From Chlorobiaceae bacterium (lineage in GTDB: Bacteria; Bacteroidota; Ignavibacteria; UBA10030; SZUA-254): a stretch of 64,000 bases of DNA. The notes below the pieces were generated by a model. That model made no database searches. It worked only from the letters and a program-made list of their open reading frames with translations, and was not told the DNA's origin. The position numbers and the translations under genes were made by a program. Location of the stretch: contig PNNN01000073.1 of assembly GCA_013824245.1 (NCBI GenBank), positions 1 to 64,000 on the forward strand, read 5' to 3'. Below are positions 35,282 through 43,074 of this stretch, in pieces. The first letter of the stretch is position 1; the number at the start of each line of letters is the position of its first letter.

Positions 35282-37027
35282 TTATTTAAGTAAAAGAAAT
35301 ATTTTAGTATTTGTGTAATCTTTTGTTTGCAACCTGTAAAAGTACATACCACTTGTCAGCATAGAACCATCAAATTGAATCTCATAACTTCCCATCTCTT
35401 TTTTCTCATCCGCCAAAGTCGCAACTTCTTGACCTAAAAGATTGAACACTTTGAGTGTAACGTACGATGCCTTTGGAAGATCGAACCTGATTATTGTTTT
35501 TGGGTTGAAGGGGTTGGGGTAGTTCTGTAATAGAGAATAATGATTAATAATATCCCCGGGACTGAAGATTCCATTCTCGCTTTCCTGGTGAAGTTCCGAA
35601 TCCATTCCGTAGTACTTTCCCTGCGAAGTCTGGACTACCGCTCGATAATGATATATGGTTCCTGATTCTAGCCCATGAAGTTCGCGAATATGTTCGGATA
35701 CGGCAAATGATTGGGCCAGACTGTCTGGTTCAGTTGACGATTCGTACAATGTAGATGTACCCCATTCAAACCATGTAGTACCATCAGATCCGTTGGGGTT
35801 GATCACTGATGTCAGGAGGTTTTGCATCGAAGATTGTAGCGAATCCGTTTTTGCGAGGATGCTCGGGCGGAAGTTGATTTGTTTGGGGTGCTGTGCGATG
35901 ATGGTCACTAATCCTATACTCGCATTGTTCAAGGTGAAGGAGTTTGTCGTTCGCATATCCACCGTATCTTCGAACGTTGTCATTGTCACTGGTCCCGTAT
36001 AGAACTCCTGGATGTTCTGCCATTGGAACACAATAGGGAAATGTTTCTCTAATGCAATGAGTCGAATTTTAAATGTATCCGACTGGGACTCGGAGAAGAA
36101 CGGATGTATGTCGATGTAGGATCCATCGCTAAGATCAGGTCCCAATCCGTGGTGGCCGCCTATGAATCGGATATCCCAATCCGGACCGGGAGGTGGCAGT
36201 AGGTTCTCTCCAAGTATATAATCGTAGGAGTAGTGTGCATAGGAATGTACACCGAACGCAAGATTTGGTCGATACAATCCTCCGTATGCTTTGATGGCCA
36301 CAGGGATAGCGAAGGAGGTTACGCTCGAGTCGAATTGCGTTCGAATATTGACGGACCGTATCTTTTGTATAACAGATGGCAGGAGTTGACTCTGGAGGGA
36401 AGCAGAACATGGATACTGCTGGTACGGCATTAAATCATCGAATAGAAAACTGAGCGTTGTGTCATCCGGTAAAGCAGGTAGGGTAATCGTTCGGACATCC
36501 CGATTCGGAGGATCCATGGACCAGCCGCACCGCAATGTGGTCGGTGCGCCATTTGTTTTTACTCGCACACTCGCATGGAACGATGTGTTTGTTATATTAT
36601 CGAAAACCGGTTTGTACAACGCGGGCGATACGGTAGCAACACGGCGTTGGCACAATTGCGGATGTGTATATGTGAACGGGGTATCGACGCCATTATCGAC
36701 GCAAAACCAATAATAAATATCGTCTCTACAAAATTTGCCTTTCGATTCTCGAAACTCGACAAAGGTGGTATCTTTAGGCGGATCATTCATTCCGTAAACA
36801 TATGACCAATGCCAATCCCCATCCCAGTAAGAATTCCAGTATCTTCCCCACTGGCCGAATGTTTTGAACGCAGCACGAAAGACGAGAGTATCGGGGGAAA
36901 TACTATCATAATAGGCATAAACTATCTCAGGGGGCTGAGCCTGAACTCTACTCAAACTACAGCAGAGGGTAACTATTTGGATAAGCAGTACGAATAAACT
37001 GGAATTGAATCCGGAATAAGTTTTCAT
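35282..37027 (-). CDS. Secreted protein with T9SS sorting domain
   Basis: A 581-residue exported protein. The signal peptide (about 1-30, FVLLIQIVTLCCSLSRVQAQ) is followed by beta-rich, fibronectin-like segments; SVINPNGSDGTTWFEWGTS with SGTIYHYRAVVQTSQGKYYG (about 410-475) is a fibronectin-type repeat. The C-terminal 85 residues form a Por sorting domain (LQNYPNPFNPKTIIRFDLP, LLGQEVATL, TSGMYFYRLQ, ending KIFLLLK). AAGGAG lies seven bases before the ATG. No enzyme motif was seen. It lies within the palindrome-delimited block, between P3 and P4. Confidence 0.82.
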   Translation of the reverse strand: MKTYSGFNSSLFVLLIQIVTLCCSLSRVQAQPPEIVYAYYDSISPDTLVFRAAFKTFGQWGRYWNSYWDGDWHWSYVYGMNDPPKDTTFVEFRESKGKFCRDDIYYWFCVDNGVDTPFTYTHPQLCQRRVATVSPALYKPVFDNITNTSFHASVRVKTNGAPTTLRCGWSMDPPNRDVRTITLPALPDDTTLSFLFDDLMPYQQYPCSASLQSQLLPSVIQKIRSVNIRTQFDSSVTSFAIPVAIKAYGGLYRPNLAFGVHSYAHYSYDYILGENLLPPPGPDWDIRFIGGHHGLGPDLSDGSYIDIHPFFSESQSDTFKIRLIALEKHFPIVFQWQNIQEFYTGPVTMTTFEDTVDMRTTNSFTLNNASIGLVTIIAQHPKQINFRPSILAKTDSLQSSMQNLLTSVINPNGSDGTTWFEWGTSTLYESSTEPDSLAQSFAVSEHIRELHGLESGTIYHYRAVVQTSQGKYYGMDSELHQESENGIFSPGDIINHYSLLQNYPNPFNPKTIIRFDLPKASYVTLKVFNLLGQEVATLADEKKEMGSYEIQFDGSMLTSGMYFYRLQTKDYTNTKIFLLLK

Positions 37028-37210
37028 CGCAATCTCCTTGAGGTGTATAACAATCTAAATTCAATTATTGTCTTTGATTTACGAGTAACATTTTCTTCAT
37101 CCTCACGAACGTACCAAACTGCAACTGGTAGGAATATACACCACGCTCGCAAGGGTAGTTTCATCAAACTAAGCTCCAACCTCTTGCTTTTCTACACAAG
37201 GGTATTTCGG

Positions 37211-37313
37211 CTAATGTTGCACGGGAAGTCTCCCTCCTTCGTCGGGATAAACTCCGTGTGGGTGAACGTGAGCTTCTTTTTCTCACAATTCAGCCACACG
37301 CATTGCAACATTA
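37211..37313. repeat. Palindromic spacer P4 (attC-like)
   Basis: Three nested stems are visible: TAATGTTGC (37212-37220) with GCAACATTA (37305-37313), CGTGTGG (37255-37261) with CCACACG (37294-37300), and GTGAG (37268-37272) with CTCAC (37282-37286). The left end GGCTAATGTTGCACGG is nearly the same as that of P2 (CAGCTAATGTTGCGCGG). Confidence 0.7.
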
Positions 37314-37381
37314 AATTTTTTCTTTTCTGGTTATTCATCTAATATTTTATTTTTATCTTTTATCGAAAAGCTTATCATCAT

Positions 37382-37498
37382 ACTCACGCAGTCCAAACAT
37401 TCCTTCACTTGTCCGCCGAAACTAACATGTCCACCAAAGCGGGACGCGTAGGTGGAAAGCGCAGGCGGAATCTATCCAACGAATCCATAAGCGTGAGT
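37382..37498. repeat. Palindromic spacer P5 (attC-like)
   Basis: Three nested stems: ACTCACGC (37382-37389) with GCGTGAGT (37491-37498), TCCGCC (37412-37417) with GGCGGA (37464-37469), and TCCACC (37430-37435) with GGTGGA (37451-37456). It lies directly beyond P4. Confidence 0.65.
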
Positions 37499-37740
37499 TC
37501 CCATGTTTCAACCCATCAAAATCGTGTTATGCAAATTACAAAACTGGTGGGTTATTGTCAAGCAATCTTTCGCCTTTCTACTCAACTTCTTATTATTTCT
37601 TGTAGGGTTTTAAATTCTTTCTTCTTCCCCTCCGTTTTTCAATACCCCCTAAATAAATCATTTTTCCACACCCTCAATTATTGCATAATTTTGAGGGGTC
37701 AAAACGGCTACATGTAAAAACCTGCTGTTTTGGGCATAAT

Positions 37741-38328
37741 CCTATGTCGGATCGTCGCATTCCTACATCGCATCGTCGCATTCCTACATCGCATCGTCGC
37801 ATTCCTACATCGCATCGTCGCATTCCTACATTGCATCGCCGCAATCCTATATTGCATCGCCGCAATCCTATATTGCATCGTCACGTTCCTACATTGCATT
37901 GCCTCAATCCTATATTGCATCGTCGCATTCCTACATTGCATCGTCGCATTCCTACATTGCATTGCCGCAATCCTACATTGCATCGTCACAATCCTATATT
38001 GCATTGCCACGTTCCTACATTGCACTGCCGCAATCCTATATTGCATCGTCGCAACTGCGAACGGAATTGTCGCAACTGCGAACGGAATCGTCGCAACTGC
38101 GAACAGAATCGTTACAACTGCGAACGGAATTGTCGCAACTACGAACGGGATTGTCGCAACTGCGAACAGAATCGTCGCAACTGCGAACGGGATTGTCGTA
38201 ACTCCGAACGGAATCGTCGCAACAGCGAACGGAATTGTCATAACTACGAACGGAATCGTCGTAACTGCGAACGGGATTGTCATAACTACCAACGGGATCG
38301 TCGTAACTTTGAACGGGATTGGAAAGAC
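37741..38328. repeat. 588-bp array of 28 tandem 21-bp units in two subfamilies
   Basis: Units 1-15 (37741-38055) follow CCTACATTGCATCGTCGCAT plus a final T, with frequent C/T and A/T changes. Units 16-28 (38056-38328) follow TGCGAACGGAATCGTCGCAA plus a final C. The two families share the phase and the CGTCGCA core, so the change happens without a break. Because 21 is a multiple of three and the units lack stops, long frames stay open on both strands; no ribosome site or start supports any of them. In the second family the dyad TCGCAACTGCGA (first at 38049-38060) recurs every 21 bases, intact in five of twelve places. Confidence 0.95.
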
Positions 38329-38338
38329 CAAATAAGAA

Positions 38339-38385
38339 GTGCGACTCACCTGCACATTTGAATCTTCGATGGAGGTGAGTCGCAC
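38339..38385. repeat. Perfect 13-bp hairpin at the right edge of the array
   Basis: GTGCGACTCACCT (38339-38351) is exactly complementary to AGGTGAGTCGCAC (38373-38385). It begins 11 bases after the last 21-bp unit. Confidence 0.8.
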
Positions 38386-38399
38386 ATGGCATTAAAGTA

Positions 38400-38446
38400 G
38401 AACTCCGACTTTTTCCACAGCATAACGGAATCAAAAGTCGGAGTTC
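38400..38446. repeat. Hairpin of the CTCCGACTT family, copy 2
   Basis: GAACTCCGACTTTT (38400-38413) is exactly complementary to AAAAGTCGGAGTTC (38433-38446). The stem core is shared with 22039-22087. Confidence 0.8.
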
Positions 38447-38601
38447 TTGCTTAGCAATATTAGCAAACATACCGATCTCAACAATTGATAAACTGGATTT
38501 GATCGGTTACTACTCTCGTTGGAAATTATAGCGTAGGTTGCATTATTATTTCTAATTTCAACCTCCCCTCAATGTCTGACTAAAAAGTAAAAAAAATAAC
38601 A

Positions 38602-38690
38602 GTGTCATTCCCGAATGCTTCTATCGGGAATCCAGAATTCTGGTAAAATCTGGGCACTGGACTCCCGCTTAAAACACGCGGGAGTGACAT
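38602..38690. repeat. MITE/REP-like element with terminal inverted repeats
   Basis: The ends GTGTCATTCCCG and CGGGAGTGACAT are near inverted copies. Inside are TTCCCGA/TCGGGAA, the perfect palindrome CCAGAATTCTGG (38632-38643), and ACTCCCGC/GCGGGAGT. Elements of this GTCATTCCCG type are common intergenic repeats in many genomes. Confidence 0.7.
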
Positions 38691-38761
38691 TAAAGAACTT
38701 TATGGTCAATCCAGAATAAAGGAGTGGTCTCTTCTAATAAATTATCGGGTAAATGATGATC

Positions 38762-39421
38762 TTACTTCGGTGTTTTAGAAACCCAGTAATCGCTTCCGAA
38801 AATTTCTCGGTTCTCAGAAACAAATCTCCGCGCGGAAACTTCAGTCTTAAATCGCCCAATAGCTACTCTGTATCTTCCGCGTGCCTCTAAAATACGCACA
38901 TCAAAACCGTTTTGCTCCCACTCGCCCGCTTTTGAACGCGCACTTGCTTTGTCTGTGAACGATGCGACGTAAATTGTGTACCTTCCAACTCCATCATCGC
39001 TTCCGGATTTTTCTGCCGCTTGATTTGTTGAATGTATCTTCTGTTGAGGTTTCTCTTTTACAATGATAGGTTCTTTTTCCTTCACAGTTTCTACGGGATC
39101 TGATTCTTCTATTTCATCTTTGATTTGCTGTTTAATCGTATCAACAGTTGGCGCACTGCTCTCGTCTATAGATTGATCAGGTACAGTGGAATTTATGGAG
39201 TTATCGCTTAACGATATCTCTTGTCTCGTAATCTCGGTATCGCTTTTCACCAATTGCCGATAAGTGAAAAATATAACGGCAGCAATTGTCAACACAATCG
39301 CCACTGCTATGACAATATTTTTTATCATGCTGAAATCTTTGGTGGGTTTATGAAGTATCGGTTGATACTCCGGTTTCTCGGATTCGAGATCTTCCTGGTT
39401 TGTATTATCGTTTAGGGGCAT
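38762..39421 (-). CDS. SPOR-domain membrane protein
   Basis: A 219-residue bitopic membrane protein. A Glu-rich cytoplasmic N-terminus (1-32) is followed by one membrane helix (IVIAVAIVLTIAAVIFF, about 36-52), a low-complexity periplasmic linker, and a C-terminal SPOR domain (about 147-215; RYTIYVASFTDKASARSKA, YRVAIGRFKTEVSARRF). SPOR domains bind denuded septal peptidoglycan, so a division role is likely. It is the last gene of the holA-side operon; the gene downstream of it is absent because the accessory island begins. Confidence 0.88.
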   Translation of the reverse strand: MPLNDNTNQEDLESEKPEYQPILHKPTKDFSMIKNIVIAVAIVLTIAAVIFFTYRQLVKSDTEITRQEISLSDNSINSTVPDQSIDESSAPTVDTIKQQIKDEIEESDPVETVKEKEPIIVKEKPQQKIHSTNQAAEKSGSDDGVGRYTIYVASFTDKASARSKAGEWEQNGFDVRILEARGRYRVAIGRFKTEVSARRFVSENREIFGSDYWVSKTPK

Positions 39422-39469
39422 TTATAATTTCCATAAATAAATTAGAGTGACTTCTGAATTATTCTTTTT

Positions 39470-39540
39470 TGTCATGTTGAGCGGAGCGAAACATCTCGAT
39501 TTTAAAGTATTTGAGACCCTTCACTTCGTTCAGGGTGACA
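39470..39540. repeat. REP-like element (TGTCATGTTGAGC ... TTCAGGGTGACA)
   Basis: TGTCATGTTGAGC at the left and TTCAGGGTGACA at the right have complementary ends (TGTCA/TGACA), with the GCGGAGCGAA core next to the left arm. This pattern is a widespread intergenic repeat in Bacteroidota-like genomes. It lies between the SPOR gene and holA. Confidence 0.65.
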
Positions 39541-39584
39541 ATTGGAGAGATTTTTCAGAAGTCTCTTAGAGTGATTTTATTAGA

Positions 39585-40619
39585 TCATCTAAACAGCATT
39601 TTACTATTGATGAAATTATACAACATTATCGTGAATAACAATTTCGGGTTCGTATCTGTGCTTTTTAATTTCTCATCCACGTCAAGCAATATCGCGAAAC
39701 ACCGCTCTATCTCGGATGATGAAAATGAACGGGCAATCTTTATATCTTCCTCTAAAAAGGGCAACTGTCTCGGATTCATTCGAAGGGTTTTAATCAATTC
39801 ATCTTTGCTTATCTTGCCTTCAATAAAATCGCGGATCGTCCATAACCGTTCGAAATACTTCGTGAGCATCACAATCATGCCTACCGGATACTCGCCGGCG
39901 TCGAGCATTTTTTCCGAAATTTCCAAACTCGTTGCAATGTCTTTTCTTCCGATCGCTTTTTGAAGTTCGAAGATATTATATTTTTTTGATATACCTACAA
40001 CCGCGCTGACATCATCAGAATCTATCGTCGGTTTCGTCCCGACATAAATAAACAGCTTATCTATCTCGTTTTGAATTTCCCTCAGTGATTTACCGACATG
40101 AGTTTGAATCAGATTACAGGCATCCATATTTGCAGATTTGCCACGCTCCGAGATTTTTTTGCTGATCCAAATCGGAATTTCGTTATCGTACAACTGCCTG
40201 AACTCTACAACCACCCCGTTAGTTTGAATGGCTTTGGAAAGCTTCAACCGCATATCAAGCTTTTCCCCCGCGATAGCAAGTATTGTGGATTGCACCGGCT
40301 TTTCAACAATCGACATTAGAAGTTCGGGCTTTTCAACCATGTCGAGATTCTTGACAATAACAACCCGACGATCTGCCATCATCGGAAAAGCAGATGCCAA
40401 AGAAACAATATCTTTAGCATCCACTTTTTCGCTCCCAACTATATCGAGGTTGAAACTTATCATCGATTCGTCGAGCGCATATTTTATAATCAGATCGATT
40501 GCCTGCTCAATCAGCAGATCTTCTTCACCCCAAAAATAATAGATCGGCGCAAATTGTTTCTGACGAAACAATTTTTCCAGATCGGTGAGACTCAATCGCT
40601 CTGATGCTGACTTACCCAT
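39585..40619 (-). CDS. holA: DNA polymerase III delta subunit
   Basis: It is the clamp-loader subunit that opens the sliding clamp. At 344 residues it has the family length, opening with LEKLFRQKQFAPIYYFWGEEDLLIEQAID, the conserved start of the delta ATPase-like domain, and continues with ADRRVVIVKNLDMVEK. The C-terminal helical collar region contains DIATSLEISEKMLDAGEYPVGMI and the LRMNPRQLPFLEED segment. It has no functional P-loop, as expected for delta. It lies 26 bases after the cyclophilin gene, in the same run. Confidence 0.9.
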   Translation of the reverse strand: MGKSASERLSLTDLEKLFRQKQFAPIYYFWGEEDLLIEQAIDLIIKYALDESMISFNLDIVGSEKVDAKDIVSLASAFPMMADRRVVIVKNLDMVEKPELLMSIVEKPVQSTILAIAGEKLDMRLKLSKAIQTNGVVVEFRQLYDNEIPIWISKKISERGKSANMDACNLIQTHVGKSLREIQNEIDKLFIYVGTKPTIDSDDVSAVVGISKKYNIFELQKAIGRKDIATSLEISEKMLDAGEYPVGMIVMLTKYFERLWTIRDFIEGKISKDELIKTLRMNPRQLPFLEEDIKIARSFSSSEIERCFAILLDVDEKLKSTDTNPKLLFTIMLYNFINSKMLFR

Positions 40620-40645
40620 GATTGATTATCTTCTTCAATCACTAA

Positions 40646-41287
40646 TTATTTACTGGCACGTGCCATTGATTCGATGACAACCTTTGTCACAGGAACATCC
40701 TGCATTTGCTGTTGTATTTCTTTCCCCTGGTATAAAGAGATTGCAGGAGAGTTACCGGTTTTAACTGCCCGAATCTTATCCACAACATCCATTCCTTCAA
40801 TCACTTTCCCAAAAACCGCATAGCCGGGATTTCCTTCTGAACGGTTGAGGAATGCATTATCAACTACATTGATGAAGAACTGGCTTGTCGCGCTGTTAGG
40901 ATCGTTAGTCCGCGCCATTGCAAGTGTACCGCGATCGTTTGTTAAGCCGTTGTCCGATTCATTTTTTATCTGGGCTTTAGTCGGCTTTTGTTTTATCGGA
41001 TCGGATGATTCGAAACCACCGCCCTGAATCATAAATCCTTTGATGACCCGGTGGAAAACAGTTCCGTTGAAATACTTTTCATCAACATAACTCAAAAAGT
41101 TTTTCACTGTAATAGGTGCTTTGTCTTCGAATAATTCAATTTTTAAAATACCCATCGAAGTTTTCATAACAACGATTGGGTTTCCTTTTGGCTGATCCAT
41201 TTTTGTGGCTTTCGTTTGTTGTGCAAAAAGTGTTACTGCGCTAATGATGATTGCAGCAACAGTGATGATTATTGAACGTAACTTCAT
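40646..41287 (-). CDS. Exported cyclophilin-type peptidyl-prolyl isomerase
   Basis: It catalyses cis-trans isomerisation of prolyl bonds, here outside the cytoplasm. A signal peptide ([23 protein letters not shown]) precedes the domain. [20 protein letters not shown] carries the catalytic Arg and the FxMQGG-like core, and [22 protein letters not shown] is the second signature. With 213 residues it resembles periplasmic PpiA-type enzymes. A stand-alone chaperone within a housekeeping operon. Confidence 0.92.
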   Translation of the reverse strand: MKLRSIIITVAAIIISAVTLFAQQTKATKMDQPKGNPIVVMKTSMGILKIELFEDKAPITVKNFLSYVDEKYFNGTVFHRVIKGFMIQGGGFESSDPIKQKPTKAQIKNESDNGLTNDRGTLAMARTNDPNSATSQFFINVVDNAFLNRSEGNPGYAVFGKVIEGMDVVDKIRAVKTGNSPAISLYQGKEIQQQMQDVPVTKVVIESMARASK

Positions 41288-41351
41288 TTATTTTATCTCC
41301 TTTATTTTTTGTTTATCAATAAGTTTCTGTAAATAAAATATTGTACCTGTA

Positions 41352-42395
41352 TTATCCAACTTTTGGCTGTTCGTCAACCGTTAAATCCCGTCGGGCAACC
41401 TCGCCGAAGTGCAATTTATCTTTTACAAAATAGTAAATTCCTATTGCCATAGTTCCCATGAAACCGATTGCGTGCGTAACGGTAGCATAACTGCGGGCGA
41501 CTTCTTCGTTTACGTTATAAAGTTTAGTGAGCGTTTGAATTGTAAAATAATGATAAGAGCCGGTTCCGCCCGGAGTTGGGAGAATGAACCCGATTGTTGA
41601 AATCGCCTGCACTACAAGCGCCGAAGCGAAATCGAGTGAATATTGTTCAACCATACCGAAAGCATAGAACGGAAGATATACCATGATGATATAAAACACC
41701 CAAACAAGAACGCTCAATATTCCGATCATTAAATAAAGGCGTGGCTCTTTCAAAAATAAAAATCCGTCGAGAAACGAATGTGCTATATGTTCAACAAGTT
41801 TACCCCTTTTAGGCGAAATGTGGCGAGTTACAAATCGGAGCATCTTTTCTACAAGGTCTCTACGCATCATTAAGAAAGTGAAGAGTACGAGAAATGACAA
41901 AGAAATTACTGTTAGCCAAATTCCGGTTTCTTCAAGCCAAGGAAAAACTTGCGTAAGCGGTCCGCTGTAGAATAGAGGTATTAAACTGATGACAACCATG
42001 AATGAAAGTATATCGAAGATGCGTTCTATAAAAACCGTTCCGAGGGCTGAACTGCGCGAAACGCCTTCGAGTTTCCCGATGGCGTAAGGACGTGCAAGCT
42101 CACCAAGTCGCGGTAAAACATTGTTCATCATATATCCAACCATCATAGAAGAAAATAGATTGCGGAAGCGTATCCCTTTTTTTACGGGACGAAGCAGATA
42201 CTCCCATCGCCATGCCCTGAATAGGTTGCTTATCATCAACGGCGGCAACATAGCCAGCACCCACCAGTAGTTTGCCTTCGATAAAATTAATAAAAGACTT
42301 TCAAAATCTGTTCCCCTGAAAGCAAAATAAAGAAACATGATCGTCAGTACTATACTAAATGTATATTGGATAAATGTCTTCAGCTTTTGATTCAT
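41352..42395 (-). CDS. Lysylphosphatidylglycerol-synthase-TM / UPF0104-type flippase-like membrane protein
   Basis: A 347-residue integral membrane protein with about eight helices and the family pattern of the MprF membrane domain (WRWEYLLRP near residue 69, LPRLGELARPYAIGKLEG near 94, and PTPGGTGSYHYFTIQTL near 270). It lacks the C-terminal aminoacyl-transferase domain of MprF, so it is a stand-alone member. These proteins are thought to move lipids or lipid-linked precursors across the membrane; the substrate is unknown. It lies 28 bases after lolA. Confidence 0.82.
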   Translation of the reverse strand: MNQKLKTFIQYTFSIVLTIMFLYFAFRGTDFESLLLILSKANYWWVLAMLPPLMISNLFRAWRWEYLLRPVKKGIRFRNLFSSMMVGYMMNNVLPRLGELARPYAIGKLEGVSRSSALGTVFIERIFDILSFMVVISLIPLFYSGPLTQVFPWLEETGIWLTVISLSFLVLFTFLMMRRDLVEKMLRFVTRHISPKRGKLVEHIAHSFLDGFLFLKEPRLYLMIGILSVLVWVFYIIMVYLPFYAFGMVEQYSLDFASALVVQAISTIGFILPTPGGTGSYHYFTIQTLTKLYNVNEEVARSYATVTHAIGFMGTMAIGIYYFVKDKLHFGEVARRDLTVDEQPKVG

Positions 42396-42423
42396 AAAAT
42401 GATTTTTTCTTTGGCAGATCCTT

Positions 42424-43074
42424 TTACCGCAAATCTATTACCTCAAAACCGTTCGGTGGCTGATATGAAAATGAGCTTTCTTTTACGCCGGAATTGATCA
42501 ATAGACTGGTGATTGCGTAAGTTATTGTGTTATTGCTTGCATCGATTATCTGAATTTTTTTTAAAACCGACTGATCTTCGTCGACCCACATTTTAATCGA
42601 ACGAAAAGACGAGCGTCCTTCTTTGGGAAGTAATTTTAATACAGCAATATCCTTACCTCCCGATTCTTCTCGATTCAGTAATGCTGCGTTGTAATTTTTC
42701 GGGATATTAGTTAACATTTTTTCAGGTGTCAGTGATTTCGGATCGTCCCGGTAATTATCTATCATGACCTGCTGATTGGTTTTATTAACAGACCAAACAA
42801 TTTTTCCATCGGTGATTATCAACTGTTGCTCGAGATCTATTCTGTATTTATTCCCTTTTTTCACAGTGAGTTTTCCATCGAATGATTGCTCCGATTTGGT
42901 TACAGCGAATAATACTTGTTGTGTAAACGAAATTGTTGCATCATTCCATGATTCGTATTTCTTCTGAATGTTTCTTAGAATCTTTTCCGCATCATCTCCG
43001 GCGATCAAATTAGAGAATAAAAATATAATCAGAGATGCAATCCAAAATATTTTATTTAGATAGATTCGTTTCAT
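42424..43074 (-). CDS. lolA: Outer-membrane lipoprotein carrier LolA
   Basis: A periplasmic chaperone that ferries lipoproteins from the LolCDE transporter to the outer membrane. A signal peptide (about 1-24) precedes a LolA domain (about 28-210): IQKKYESWNDATISFTQQ, SFDGKLTVKKGNKYRIDL and ITDGKIVWSVNKTNQQV are the typical strands. The start overlaps the ftsK stop by one base (TAATG). Presence of LolA argues for a diderm envelope. Sequence conservation in this family is low, but the pattern is good. Confidence 0.88.
   Translation of the reverse strand: MKRIYLNKIFWIASLIIFLFSNLIAGDDAEKILRNIQKKYESWNDATISFTQQVLFAVTKSEQSFDGKLTVKKGNKYRIDLEQQLIITDGKIVWSVNKTNQQVMIDNYRDDPKSLTPEKMLTNIPKNYNAALLNREESGGKDIAVLKLLPKEGRSSFRSIKMWVDEDQSVLKKIQIIDASNNTITYAITSLLINSGVKESSFSYQPPNGFEVIDLR

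Larger units (their letters stand above)
37028..37740. other. Gene-free stretch between the T9SS gene and the tandem array
   Basis: No supported gene. It contains palindromes P4 and P5 and, at 37671-37697, a near-perfect hairpin (CCCTCAA ... TTGAGGG around an AT-rich loop) that borders the tandem array. The rest (37500-37665) is low-complexity, pyrimidine-rich sequence. Confidence 0.7.

Noticed and set aside
37741-38328. CRISPR array
   Set aside because: Units are contiguous with no unique spacers, and no cas gene is present.
37681-38385. Long open frames on both strands over the tandem array (for example a repetitive Arg/His-rich or Ile/Pro/Phe-rich protein).
   Set aside because: The 21-bp period keeps several frames open at once; there is no ribosome site or conventional start, and the frames start in non-repeat flanks without support. 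Kept as a repeat, not a gene.
39511-39963. Plus-strand open frame antisense to holA.
   Set aside because: It is a shadow of holA and of the REP-like repeat at 39470-39540, with no independent coding signal.
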